64,000 bases of DNA from JAMIFN01 sp964544605 (GCA_964544605.1 CAZJBX010000009.1:9988-73987), one strand, 5' to 3'; shown: positions 43,625-51,668, numbered from the stretch's first letter. Notes: generated by a model not told the origin, from the sequence alone. Numbers and translations are program-made.

Positions 43625-44681
43625 TTGCATTATCGTAGGCGCTGGCTTGGCAGGCGCTTGCGCCGCCCGAACCCTCGCCTTGGCAGGGCAGCAAATCTTG
43701 CTTTTAGATGCCGCCGCTGGCCCTGCCCAGGGCGGTGCATCGGCCCTGCCCGTCGGCCTCATGGCCCCCATCAAAGGCGGCAAAAGCCACGCCGCTGAAG
43801 CGGGCCAAGCCGACTGGGACGCGCAAGGCATGGCCACCACCCACGCATGGCTGCGCGAGCTCACAGCCCAAGGCCGCCTGCAACAAGGCCAAGACTGGCA
43901 ACCCTGCGGCAGCGCCGAACGCGCGCCTGATAATGCGGGCGGCTGGCTCTGGCAGGCCGATGCCGCCTGGGTCAAACCCCAGCGCCTGGCCACCGCTTGC
44001 GCCCAAGAAGCGGGCGTGCATAGCCGCTACAACACGGCGGTGCAAAGCCTGCACCATGCAAACGGCCTGTGGCAAGTGCAACTGGCCAGTGGCGAGTATT
44101 TGCAAGCGCCCTGCATCTTGCTGGCTGCTGCATGGCCCAGCCAAACCCTGCTGCAAAACCTCAAGGCCGCCGCCCTGCCCCAGCCCACAGCCCTCTTGCA
44201 GCGCCTGCAACATAAAAAAATACTCAACCCCACGGCCGGCCAAGCCATCTACGCGCCCTGGCAGCCTGAATGGGCCGAACACCTGCCTTTGCACAAGCAA
44301 CACAGCCCCCACGCCTGCAACGGCCACGGCCACTTCGTGCCTGCCGTGCCTATGGGCATGGGCCAAACTGAATACTGGCTCAGTGGCGCCACCTATGTCC
44401 ACCAAGCCAGCGCCAACGCCGCCAACAGCGCCGAAGGCGAAGCCGCCAACCTACAGCGCCTGAGCGAACTGCTGCCCCAGCTTGCCCCCCATGTGCAAGC
44501 GCAACAGCAAGTGGGTTTATTGCAACGCTTCAACGGCCTGCGCTGCACCACACCCAGCCGCCGCCCCATCGTCGGCGAACTGGCCCACGGCCTCTGGCTG
44601 GCCGCAGGTTTTGGCTCACGCGGCCTCAGCCACGCACCCCTGGCGGCGGAGCACCTGGCGCAGCGCATTGTGGGGCGATGA
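43611..44681 (+). CDS. FAD oxidoreductase resembling the C-terminal domain of MnmC
   Basis: A 356-residue D-amino-acid-oxidase-fold flavoprotein. The FAD motif is MPHPDCIIVGAGLAGACAAR; the middle has GASALPVGLMAP, and the C-terminus has LLQRFNGLRCTTPSRRPIVG followed by GLWLAAGFGSRGLSHAPLAAE, which closely resembles the FAD domain of MnmC, the enzyme that converts cmnm5U34 to nm5U34 in tRNA. The MnmC methyltransferase domain is absent. ATG 43611 overlaps the mrdA end by 14 bases in another frame. Either it is a stand-alone MnmC2-type enzyme or a related amino-acid oxidase. The MnmG gene that supplies cmnm5U is at the left edge of the window. Confidence 0.75.
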   Translation: MPHPDCIIVGAGLAGACAARTLALAGQQILLLDAAAGPAQGGASALPVGLMAPIKGGKSHAAEAGQADWDAQGMATTHAWLRELTAQGRLQQGQDWQPCGSAERAPDNAGGWLWQADAAWVKPQRLATACAQEAGVHSRYNTAVQSLHHANGLWQVQLASGEYLQAPCILLAAAWPSQTLLQNLKAAALPQPTALLQRLQHKKILNPTAGQAIYAPWQPEWAEHLPLHKQHSPHACNGHGHFVPAVPMGMGQTEYWLSGATYVHQASANAANSAEGEAANLQRLSELLPQLAPHVQAQQQVGLLQRFNGLRCTTPSRRPIVGELAHGLWLAAGFGSRGLSHAPLAAEHLAQRIVGR

Positions 44682-44720
44682 TGAAGCGGTGGGGGCAGGG
44701 GGTGCCGCAATAAAAGATTC

Positions 44721-44814
44721 GTCACTGCGGGCTTGACCATGACGAAACAGCCGCGTCACTGCGGGCTTGACCATGACGAAACAGCCGCGTCACTGCGGGC
44801 TTGACCCGCAGTCT
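44721..44814 (+). repeat. 34-bp tandem repeat of a truncated type A element, followed by a full element
   Basis: A 34-base unit beginning GTCACTGCGGGCTTGACC and ending AACAGCCGC occurs at 44721 and 44755 without change, and a third copy starting at 44789 continues into the full stem-loop (ACTGCGGG-CTTGA-CCCGCAGT). The gap 44682-45072 (391 bases) holds this repeat, the left copy of the aroG end and an inverted repeat, but no gene. Confidence 0.85.
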
Positions 44815-44935
44815 CTGTTGCTGATTGCGCTGCCGAAGGGTTGAGATCGCGACTCGGAGGCTGCCATGACGAAGCAGGGCGAAAATGCTTTAAGCCCCAC
44901 GCCTTTTGCGCATGGCCTCGGCCAGTTGCGGCAGC
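44772..44935. repeat. Left copy of a ~164-bp direct repeat flanking the DpnI-like gene, carrying an aroG 3' end
   Basis: This segment matches 45899-46063 over its whole length, by eye at about 85-90 percent. Near its right end (44891-44935), on the minus strand, it encodes LPQLAEAMRKRRGA and a stop, almost the same as the real AroG C-terminus LAQLAEAVRQRRGV at 46017-46061. The similarity stops abruptly at about 44935, so it is a 14-codon remnant of an aroG gene. Confidence 0.85.
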
Positions 44936-44977
44936 TTAAAGGGCAATAAATTGGGCCAAAAAAGCGGGCCGTGCATA

Positions 44978-45013
44978 AAAGGCGCGGCTGGTGCTGCCGT
45001 GCCCCGCGCCTTT
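44978..45013. repeat. Inverted repeat upstream of the DpnI-like gene
   Basis: AAAGGCGCGG and its exact complement CCGCGCCTTT, ten bases each, separated by 16 bases. On the minus strand the stem runs into TTTTATG. It could be a terminator for minus-strand transcription or an operator of the restriction gene 60 bases downstream. Confidence 0.5.
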
Positions 45014-45072
45014 GGCCAAAATGCTAGACTGATTCATGCTCATCGCTTCAACGATCCAAACTGTCTGTCTCT

Positions 45073-45840
45073 ATGCAACTGAGTTTTCGCCCCCATCTTG
45101 CTGCGGCTTATAAAAGCCCCGCACAAATTGCCCGTGTGTTGACTGAAGAATGGTTAAGTCGGGAGGTTTATTGTCCCAATTGTGGGGAGCACCCTTTAAA
45201 AGCATTTCCAAACAACACCCCTGTTGCTGATTTCTTTTGTGCCAACTGTGATGAGGAGTTTGAGCTGAAAAGTAAAAAAGGAAATTTAGGACATCACATC
45301 AACGATGGCTCCTACAAGGTCATGCTAGAGCGCATTCAGGCAGAAAACAATCCTCATTTTTTCTTCTTAAATTACGGCGCAGATTGGCAAGTCCAGCAGT
45401 TGCTATTGATACCAAAACATTTTTTTACACCAAGCGTTATTGTCGCGCGAAAACCTCTGACCGACACAGCCAAAAGAGCAGGCTGGATAGGTTGCAAAAT
45501 TGACTTGACCAAACTGCCTTCTGCTGGCCATATCTTTGTGGTGCGGGAGGGTAAAGCCTGTCCTCCTGAACAAGTCCGAGAGAATTACCGAAAGACCCTA
45601 TTTTTAGGTCAACAGAAAGTCAAAAACAGAGGCTGGACCTTGAGTGTGATGCACTGTATTGAGCGTCTGAATAAAGAGGTTTTTAGTTTGCAAGAACTCG
45701 ATTTCTTTGTTCCTGAGTTGCAAGCGCAATACCCCAAAAATAAATTCATACGAGAAAAAATCCGTCAGCAACTTCAAATTCTCAGGGATCAAGGTTGGTT
45801 AGAGTTTCAGTCGCGCGGGGTTTATCGGAGGATATTTTGA
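45073..45840 (+). CDS. dpnC: DpnI-like methyl-directed (type IIM) restriction endonuclease
   Basis: A 255-residue protein that closely follows DpnI of Streptococcus pneumoniae (about 254 residues), which cuts GATC only when adenine is N6-methylated. The segment order is the same: YKSPAQIARVLTEEWLSREV, the zinc cysteines in YCPNCGEHPL and FFCANCDEEF, the PD-(D/E)XK residues in PVADFFC and EEFELKSKKG (Asp, Glu, Lys), KRAGWIGCKIDLTKLPS, and the C-terminal winged helix IREKIRQQLQILRDQG with GVYRRIF that reads the methylated site. Composition is visibly richer in A and T than any neighbour, indicating transfer. No methyltransferase gene accompanies it, as expected for a methyl-dependent enzyme. 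No clear ribosome-binding site precedes ATG 45073. Confidence 0.93.
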   Translation: MQLSFRPHLAAAYKSPAQIARVLTEEWLSREVYCPNCGEHPLKAFPNNTPVADFFCANCDEEFELKSKKGNLGHHINDGSYKVMLERIQAENNPHFFFLNYGADWQVQQLLLIPKHFFTPSVIVARKPLTDTAKRAGWIGCKIDLTKLPSAGHIFVVREGKACPPEQVRENYRKTLFLGQQKVKNRGWTLSVMHCIERLNKEVFSLQELDFFVPELQAQYPKNKFIREKIRQQLQILRDQGWLEFQSRGVYRRIF

Positions 45841-45898
45841 TTTCTTCATCTGACGAAGGCGTTTAAGTTGAAAGCCGAAATGTCAGTTCAAGTCCGGC

Positions 45899-46063
45899 AT
45901 GACGAAATAGCCGCGTCACTGCGGGCTTGACCCGCAGTCTCTGTTGCGGATTGCGCTGCCGAAGGGTTGTGATGGCGGCTCGGTGGCCGCTATGAGGAAG
46001 CAGGGGCGAAAGCGCCTTAAACCCCACGCCTTTGCCGCACGGCCTCGGCCAGTTGCGCCAGCA
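45899..46063. repeat. Right copy of the ~164-bp direct repeat flanking the DpnI-like gene
   Basis: Matches 44772-44935 at a constant offset of 1126 over its first part. It contains a type A stem-loop (ACTGCGGG...CCCGCAGT), a spacer and the last 15 codons of the intact aroG gene. Confidence 0.85.
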
Positions 46064-47093
46064 CGGGCTGGGTTTGCTCAAAGCTGATGCAGGCGTCGGT
46101 GACGCTGATGCCGTAGGCGGGTTTTTCGCCGTTTTTCACATCTTGGCGGCCTTCGTGGATGTGGCTTTCAATCATGACGCCAGTGATGCGGGCGTCGCCA
46201 GCGGCGATTTGCGCGGCGACATCGGCGGCGACTTCAATTTGCTTGGCGTGTTGTTTGCTGCTGTTGGCGTGCGAGAGGTCGATCATGACTTGCGGGCGTT
46301 GCTGGGCCGCTTGCAGTTGTTCGCAGGCCGCTTGCACATGTTCGGCGCTGTAGTTGGGCGCTTTGCCGCCGCGCAAGATGAGGTGGCAGTCGGCGTTGCC
46401 GTGTGTTTCAAAAATGGCGGCCAGGCCCATTTTTGTCATGCCCATGAAGGCGTGGGGGCTGGCTGCGGCTTGCAGGGCATCCACGGCGACTTTGACGCCG
46501 CCATCGGTGCCGTTTTTAAAACCGACGGGGCAAGACAGGCCGCTGGCGAGTTGGCGGTGGCTTTGGCTTTCTGTGGTGCGCGCGCCAATAGCACCCCAGC
46601 TGACCAAGTCGCTGATGTATTGTGGGCTGAGCAGGTCTAAAAATTCTGTGCCCACGGGCAGGCCGAGGTCGAGCACATCCAGCAGCAGGCGGCGCGCGAG
46701 CCCCAAGCCTTTGTTCATGGCGAAGCTGCCGTCCATATCGGGGTCGTTGATATAGCCCTTCCAGCCCACGGTGGTGCGGGGTTTTTCAAAGTAAACACGC
46801 ATGACGATGAGCAGGTCTTGGGCGTGTTTTTCGGCTTCCATTTTCAGCAGGCGGGCGTAGGCCATGGCTTGCTCGTGGTCGTGGATGGAGCAAGGCCCGA
46901 CGATGACGAGCAGGCGCTCATCTTGGCCGTGGAGGATGGCGGAGATGGCGGCGCGGCTGGATTCAACCAAGTCAAGCGCGGCTTGCGGCGCAGGCATCCA
47001 TTCTTCCAACACGGCAGGGGTGACGAGGGGGCGCACGCATTTGATGCGCAGGTCCTCAACGCGGGTTTGGTCTTGGGTGCAGGGGGTGTTCAT
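46017..47093 (-). CDS. aroG: 3-deoxy-7-phosphoheptulonate synthase, class I (AroG/F/H type)
   Basis: A 358-residue enzyme that condenses PEP with erythrose 4-phosphate, the first step of aromatic amino-acid synthesis. Landmarks are RIKCVRPLVTPAVLEE at the N-terminus, LLVIVGPCSIHDHEQAMAYA, RVYFEKPRTTVGWKGYINDP, PQYISDLVSWGAIGARTTES, GFKNGTDGGVKVAVDAL, LRGGKAPNY, DLSHANSSKQHAKQ and GVMIESHI. The ATG at 47093 lies four bases after the tatC stop, so aroG is probably the last gene of a tatABC-aroG unit. A second, truncated 3' end of an aroG gene lies on the far side of the DpnI-like gene. Which amino acid inhibits it cannot be told by eye. Confidence 0.95.
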   Translation of the reverse strand: MNTPCTQDQTRVEDLRIKCVRPLVTPAVLEEWMPAPQAALDLVESSRAAISAILHGQDERLLVIVGPCSIHDHEQAMAYARLLKMEAEKHAQDLLIVMRVYFEKPRTTVGWKGYINDPDMDGSFAMNKGLGLARRLLLDVLDLGLPVGTEFLDLLSPQYISDLVSWGAIGARTTESQSHRQLASGLSCPVGFKNGTDGGVKVAVDALQAAASPHAFMGMTKMGLAAIFETHGNADCHLILRGGKAPNYSAEHVQAACEQLQAAQQRPQVMIDLSHANSSKQHAKQIEVAADVAAQIAAGDARITGVMIESHIHEGRQDVKNGEKPAYGISVTDACISFEQTQPVLAQLAEAVRQRRGV

Positions 47094-47097
47094 GGCT

Positions 47098-47886
47098 TTA
47101 TTCCTTGGGGGTGTCGGCGGCCTCGTGTGGCACAAACCAGCGCGCCAGCAACATGCCCAGTTCGTAGAGCACCATCATGCAGGCGAGCAAGATGAGCATG
47201 GACAGGGCATCGGGCGGGGTGATGACGGCGCAAATGACGGCTGCGGCCAGCAGCACATAGCCGCGCCAGGCTTTGAGTTGTTCGAGCCGCACAAAGCCAA
47301 AGCGCACGGCGAGTATGACGACGACGGGCACTTGAAAGGCGGCGGCAAAGGCCAGATAGAGGTTCAAGATGGTGGTGACATAGGAGGCCACATCGGGCAT
47401 GGCATTGACGGATGGCGGCGAGAAGCTTTGAATGAAGCCGAACATATGGCCCAGTACAAAAAGCTGCACAAAGGCAATGCCGATATAGGCCAAGGCGCTG
47501 CCCAAAAAAATCAGCGGCAGCACAAAGCGCTTTTCATGCTTATAGAGGCCGGGGGCGACAAAGCGCCAAGCCTGAAACATGACCCAAGGTAGGGCCAAGA
47601 GCACGGCGGCAATCAGCAGCACTTTCAGCGGCACCACAAAGGGCGAGAGCACGCCGGTGGCGATGAGCTTGGCATCGGCAGGCATATGGGCGCGAATGGG
47701 GCGGGCCAGCCAGTCCATCAGTTGTGCGGGGCCAGGGTAGATGGCCAGCACGATGAGCATGGCGATGATGCCGTAGGCGCTGTGCAGCAGGCGGTCGCGC
47801 AGCTCCAGCAAATGCGCCACAAAGGGCTGTTCGCTGCCCGCAAGCTCATCTGCTGGCTCAGTGGGTGGGGGCAAAGAGGCGGTCAT
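47098..47886 (-). CDS. tatC: Twin-arginine translocase subunit TatC
   Basis: A 262-residue six-helix inner-membrane protein, receptor for twin-arginine signal peptides. The N-terminal FVAHLLELRDRLLHSAYGI carries the conserved H-L-x-E-L-R; the loop LATGVLSPFVVPLKV and the helix FVLPLIFLGSALAYIGIAF follow; ITPPDALSMLILLACMMVLY and LYELGMLLARWF are typical of the last helices. ATG 47886 overlaps the tatB stop by four bases. The order tatA-tatB-tatC is standard. Confidence 0.96.
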   Translation of the reverse strand: MTASLPPPTEPADELAGSEQPFVAHLLELRDRLLHSAYGIIAMLIVLAIYPGPAQLMDWLARPIRAHMPADAKLIATGVLSPFVVPLKVLLIAAVLLALPWVMFQAWRFVAPGLYKHEKRFVLPLIFLGSALAYIGIAFVQLFVLGHMFGFIQSFSPPSVNAMPDVASYVTTILNLYLAFAAAFQVPVVVILAVRFGFVRLEQLKAWRGYVLLAAAVICAVITPPDALSMLILLACMMVLYELGMLLARWFVPHEAADTPKE

Positions 47887-48323
47887 CGGCGGTAGTTTTT
47901 GGGGCGAAAGCGGGCCACGCGGGCCGCGCCCGATTGCACATAGCGGCGCGTGCCGTGGCTGGTTTTGTACCAATACGGCAGGGCGGTGCGCTTGGTGCGC
48001 CAGTTTTTATTGGGGTGGCGGTATTGCGGCGGGGCGGTGTCGGCCTCAGCTTCGCCGGCTAGGGCGCGGCGCAGTTCTTCGGCGCTGGTGCTCAGGCTGT
48101 GCCCAATGTCGCGGGCCTCGGCCTCTATGTCAGCTTGCATGGCTTTGAGCTCATCGAGGGCAATGCTGTGGTTGATTTCGCCTTTGATATCGGCCAACGC
48201 GCGTTGCGCCTTGCCCCACCAGCGGCCAGCGGTGCGGGCCACGGTGGGCAGTTTTTCAGGCCCCACCACAATCAAGGCCAAGGCCCCGATGATGGCGAGT
48301 TTAGAAAAGCCAAAGTCCAGCAT
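47883..48323 (-). CDS. tatB: Twin-arginine translocase subunit TatB
   Basis: A 146-residue protein with the TatB N-terminus MLDFGFSKLAIIGALALIVV followed by GPEKLP and an amphipathic helix (VARTAGRWWGKAQRALADI). The C-terminal half is polar and basic and ends ARVARFRPKNYRR. It lies 31 bases after tatA and overlaps tatC by four bases. Confidence 0.94.
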   Translation of the reverse strand: MLDFGFSKLAIIGALALIVVGPEKLPTVARTAGRWWGKAQRALADIKGEINHSIALDELKAMQADIEAEARDIGHSLSTSAEELRRALAGEAEADTAPPQYRHPNKNWRTKRTALPYWYKTSHGTRRYVQSGAARVARFRPKNYRR

Positions 48324-48353
48324 ATCTTGCTTTAAGCCAATGTAAGCGCCCGC

Positions 48354-48572
48354 TTACACCTTCTCTTTGCTTTCCACATCAATGGTGTCGGCGGTTTTTT
48401 GGCTGCTGTTGTTGCTGAGCTTGTCGGCCTCCTCGCCTTCGCGCATACCGTCTTTAAAACCTTTCACGGCGCTGCCCAGATCTTTGCCCACGCTGCCGAG
48501 TTTTTTGGTGCCAAACACCAGCACCACAATGACCAGAACAATCAACCAATGCCATACAGATAAGCTGCCCAT
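48354..48572 (-). CDS. tatA: Twin-arginine translocase subunit TatA
   Basis: The 72-residue pore-forming subunit. One membrane helix (WHWLIVLVIVVLVFG) is followed by the conserved TKKLGSVGKDLGSAVKGFKD amphipathic helix and an acidic tail ending KEKV. ATG 48572 gives the normal length; an in-frame extension to 48704 is rejected. In Burkholderiales hisI and hisE often precede tatA; here a lipoprotein gene does. Confidence 0.95.
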   Translation of the reverse strand: MGSLSVWHWLIVLVIVVLVFGTKKLGSVGKDLGSAVKGFKDGMREGEEADKLSNNSSQKTADTIDVESKEKV

Positions 48573-48645
48573 AAGCTGGCCTTTCTTGCTAAAAATAAAA
48601 ATTGTTGCAGTGCCACATTTTACGGCCGTGGCGCAAAGAGGCCGT

Positions 48646-49212
48646 TCAAGGCAGGCTTTGGTAAGCGGGCGCAGGCACTTTCTCGCTTGTGCCCTCGGCG
48701 TCAAACATCAGCGCCTTGCCCAGCCGCAGTTGCACCCATTCGGGGTAGCGCCAGTGGCTGTCTGCGGTGGCGGTTTTGATGCCGATGGGAAAGCCAATAT
48801 TGATGCCGACCCCGCCACGAGAGCCGCCGCTGCCCAAGCCGACTGCGCCATACACGCTGCTGCTATTGCCCGCGCCCACGCCTTGCGCTGTGCCCGCACG
48901 GGGGCGCAGGCGGGCGGTGGTGGGCTGCTTGCTGCCCGGTGCTTCGCAGTCGATGCTCAGGTCTTGGTTAGAGCGCGTGACCACTGCCGGCTCGCCCGTT
49001 TTAACGACGACAAAGCCGTGCGGGTTAGAGAGGCGGCAGTTCAGGCCCGGCATGGGCAGGCCCTGGGCATCGAGCACTTCGACCCGCAGCGTTTGCTGCG
49101 TGGCGCTGAGGCCGTCGGCGTTTGGATTGCCCGTGCCCGCGCAAGCGCCCAATACGAGGGCGAGCACGCTGGCAGTGCCTGCGCTGAGGGCCAGTTGGCG
49201 TAAACGGTTCAT
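48646..49212 (-). CDS. Putative lipoprotein, 188 residues
   Basis: The product starts MNRLRQLALSAGTASVLALV and continues LGACAGTG, a signal peptide with an L-G-A-C lipobox; the mature protein should be lipid-anchored at that cysteine. A beta-rich segment (TLRVEVLDAQGLPMPGLNCR) with two cysteines follows, then a glycine/serine-rich stretch with VYGAVGLGSGGSRGGVGINI, perhaps a membrane-active or flexible part. ATG 49212 has GGAG at good spacing. I do not recognise a family. It is divergent from the moeB-like gene (99 bases between the starts) and followed by tatA after 73 bases. Confidence 0.68.
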   Translation of the reverse strand: MNRLRQLALSAGTASVLALVLGACAGTGNPNADGLSATQQTLRVEVLDAQGLPMPGLNCRLSNPHGFVVVKTGEPAVVTRSNQDLSIDCEAPGSKQPTTARLRPRAGTAQGVGAGNSSSVYGAVGLGSGGSRGGVGINIGFPIGIKTATADSHWRYPEWVQLRLGKALMFDAEGTSEKVPAPAYQSLP

Positions 49213-49311
49213 GGGCGGCGCTCCTTGTGTGGGCTTGAAAGGGAAAGCAACAAGTGTAGTGTTTTGCACCTGCGGCTGCAGGGCGGCGGTGCAAAGACTT
49301 ATCATCGCCCC

Positions 49312-50109
49312 ATGTCTGTTTGCACCCCTGATTTGCCCCCCCAGCCCGATGCCGATGAGGACGGCCTGCTGCGCTACAGCCGCCATTTGCTGCTCGATGA
49401 CTGGGGCTTTGAAGCGCAAAGCGCCATAGCCAGCAAAACTGCCTTGGTCTTGGGCTTGGGCGGCTTGGGCTGTGCGGCGGCGCAGGCTTTGGCCAGTGCG
49501 GGCGTGGGTCGCTTGCTGCTGGCCGATGGCGATACCGTGGAGCTGTCGAATTTGCAGCGCCAATTGCTGCACGATATGGATAGCCTGGGCATGGGCAAAG
49601 CGGCCTCAGCGCACAAGCGCTTGGCAGCCATCAACCCCAGTATTGCCTACGAATGCCTGCCCACATTTTTAGAAGGCGCGGCGCTGGCTGCTGCCGTGGC
49701 GCAGGCCGATGTGGTGCTCGATTGCAGCGACCGCCTGAGCACGCGGGTGAATTTGAATGCCGCTTGTGTGGCGGCGGGCAAGCCCTTGGTCAGCGGCTCG
49801 GCCATCCGCTGGCGTGGGCAGTTGTTTGTGTACCAGCCCGGCCAAAGTGCGCCCTGCTACAACTGCCTGTATCCGCAAGAGGGCGAGGACAGCGTGCAGC
49901 CGCCCGATGAGCCCTGCGCCACCATGGGCGTGTTTGCGCCGCTGGTGATGCTCATTGGCAGCCTGCAAGCGGCGCAGGCTTTGAAGCTGCTGGGCGGCCT
50001 GCCCGTGCCCACGGGCGAGCTGCGCCTGTTGGATGTGCTGGGCGACGGTGTGCAAACCGTGCGCCTGCCGCGCCAGCCCGATTGCCGCGTTTGCGGCGGC
50101 GCGGCTTAG
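49312..50109 (+). CDS. moeB: MoeB/ThiF-family sulphur-carrier adenylyltransferase
   Basis: A 265-residue E1-like enzyme that adenylates the C-terminus of a small sulphur carrier (MoaD or ThiS). The nucleotide motif is VLGLGGLGCAAAQALASAGV, followed by LADGDTVELSNLQRQLLHDM, DVVLDCSDRLSTRVNLNAAC and GSAIRWRGQLFVY; zinc cysteines are in CYNCLYP and DCRVCGG, and the conserved cysteine loop is EPCATMGVFAPLV. Whether molybdopterin or thiazole synthesis is served cannot be told: no moa or thi gene is nearby. Its end overlaps the convergent terC-like gene by four bases. Confidence 0.87.
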   Translation: MSVCTPDLPPQPDADEDGLLRYSRHLLLDDWGFEAQSAIASKTALVLGLGGLGCAAAQALASAGVGRLLLADGDTVELSNLQRQLLHDMDSLGMGKAASAHKRLAAINPSIAYECLPTFLEGAALAAAVAQADVVLDCSDRLSTRVNLNAACVAAGKPLVSGSAIRWRGQLFVYQPGQSAPCYNCLYPQEGEDSVQPPDEPCATMGVFAPLVMLIGSLQAAQALKLLGGLPVPTGELRLLDVLGDGVQTVRLPRQPDCRVCGGAA

Positions 50110-50894
50110 TCTGCGGCGCTGGCGGCTTTAGCGGCTTTTTTGGCTTCTATGGCCAGGCGCTTTTTACGGGCGCGGATGTTGAGCAGCTCCACCGTCATGG
50201 AGAACAGCATGGCCGCATAGATATAGCCTTTGCCGATGTGCGCGCCAAAGCCTTCGGCCACCAGCGCCATACCGACCATGACCAAAAAGGCCAGCGCCAG
50301 CACTTTGACGGAGGGGTGGCTATCGACAAATTCGCCAATGGCTTTGGCCGCCAGCATCATCACGACCACGGCAATGATGACGGCTGTGGCCATGACCCAA
50401 ATCTGGTTCACCATGCCCACGGCGGTGATGACGGAATCGAGCGAAAAGACGATATCGAGGATGGCGATTTGAATGATGGTGCCCCAAAACAGCTTGGTCC
50501 CCGTGGCCTTGAGGGTGGCCACTTCGCTCTCTGATACATGCTCGGCGGTGTTCAGCTCAGGCGCTTCCACTTCGACAAAAATTTCGTGCGCGGCCTTCCA
50601 CAGCAAAAACAAACCGCCAAAGAGCAGCACCAAATCGCGGCCTGTGAAGCCGTGATCAAAAATCGCAAACAGCTCTTTGGTCAAGCCCATCATCCAGCTC
50701 AAAGAAAAGAGCAGGGCCAAGCGCGTGAACATGGCGAAACCCAGACCCAAGCGGCGGCCCAAATCGCGCTGTTTCTCAGGCAGGCGGCTGACCAAAATGG
50801 TCAAAAAGATGATGTTGTCCACACCCAGCACAATCTCTAGCGCTGTCAACATGCCCAAGGCTATCCACATTTGTGGGTCGGTTAAAAATTCCAT
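50106..50894 (-). CDS. TerC-family integral membrane protein
   Basis: A 262-residue polytopic protein with seven or so helices. The TerC signature is clear: LTALEIVLGVDNIIFLTILV with the conserved acidic pair, and its repeat IAILDIVFSLDSVITAVGM in the second half. A cytoplasmic loop (VEVEAPELNTAEHVSESEVA) separates the halves, and the C-terminus is a Lys/Ala-rich helix. Members are linked to manganese efflux or metal loading of exported enzymes and to tellurite resistance; the specific role here is open. Confidence 0.88.
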   Translation of the reverse strand: MEFLTDPQMWIALGMLTALEIVLGVDNIIFLTILVSRLPEKQRDLGRRLGLGFAMFTRLALLFSLSWMMGLTKELFAIFDHGFTGRDLVLLFGGLFLLWKAAHEIFVEVEAPELNTAEHVSESEVATLKATGTKLFWGTIIQIAILDIVFSLDSVITAVGMVNQIWVMATAVIIAVVVMMLAAKAIGEFVDSHPSVKVLALAFLVMVGMALVAEGFGAHIGKGYIYAAMLFSMTVELLNIRARKKRLAIEAKKAAKAASAAD

Positions 50895-50996
50895 GGTTTT
50901 GCGTCTTTAAAAAGCAAGGCCCTATGCCTTGAGATGGCGGCATATTAGCAAAGAAAAAAGCCCTGTTTTGGCGCTAAATTTAAGCATTGCAGCCCG

Positions 50997-51668
50997 CTAT
51001 GCCTTGCCATTATTGCGTTTGCTGCTATCAATAGATGAGCTAGAAAAAGCCCAACTTTCTTCTTTTTGCAGCCAATTTTCAAAGCTTTGCCACAGCGCTT
51101 GTACGCTGCTGGGCCGCAAGGCTTGGCATTGCGCCAAGGCCAAAACCGCCGCCTCAAAGCTGGCCAACTGCCCCGCCTGCTGCGCTTGGCGAATGCGGTA
51201 GCGCGTGGCGGGCACAGCGGCCAAGGGCAGGCGTGGCAGGCTGTGCAGGGTGGGGTTGAGGTAGAGCATTTTGCGGCTTTTGCGCCAAGTGGCATCCAGC
51301 AGCACAAGGCGCAAGTGCTGCGGCATCTGCGCCTGCCAATGTGCGGGCAGGGGCGGCGGCGTGGGCAGGCTGGGGTCGGGGCTGGGTGGGTAGAGCAGCA
51401 GCGTGCGCGGCGCAGGCTGGCCCGCTTGCCAAGGCGCGTGCAGCAGGGCTTGTAAATCTTGGGGTGCAAAGACTTCGGCCACCGCCAAGCGGCTGTGCGC
51501 GGGCAGGCTCAAATGCAGCAGGCGGGCGCTGTTTTTGGCGTGGCCTGCTTCTTGTGGGTGCTGCAAGATGAGCAGCTCGGCGGCACAGGGCTGCGGCCGC
51601 ACCAGCGCACAAAAACAAGCCCGCAAAGCACGCAGGCAATGCGGGCAGTGGGCGCGGCGCTGGCTCAA
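50997..51668 (-). CDS. DTW-domain tRNA-uridine aminocarboxypropyltransferase
   Basis: A protein of about 223 residues in the DTW family, whose E. coli members place acp3 groups on tRNA uridine. The N-terminal zinc-like cysteine motif is AHCPHCLRALRACFCALV and the signature region is LVLLDATWRKSRKMLYLNPT, with DATW for the D-x-T-W motif. The start is uncertain: the ferredoxin-reductase gene ends at 51677 and the first usable codon after it is TTG 51668; I have used that. The C-terminus is serine-rich and rather A/T-rich. The neighbouring reductase is probably co-transcribed. Confidence 0.8.
   Translation of the reverse strand: MSQRRAHCPHCLRALRACFCALVRPQPCAAELLILQHPQEAGHAKNSARLLHLSLPAHSRLAVAEVFAPQDLQALLHAPWQAGQPAPRTLLLYPPSPDPSLPTPPPLPAHWQAQMPQHLRLVLLDATWRKSRKMLYLNPTLHSLPRLPLAAVPATRYRIRQAQQAGQLASFEAAVLALAQCQALRPSSVQALWQSFENWLQKEESWAFSSSSIDSSKRNNGKA

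Noticed and set aside
44936..45072. Promoter for the DpnI-like gene
   Set aside because: A TAGACT near 45025 could be a -10 box, but no -35 at 16-18 bases was found, so I only record the inverted repeat.
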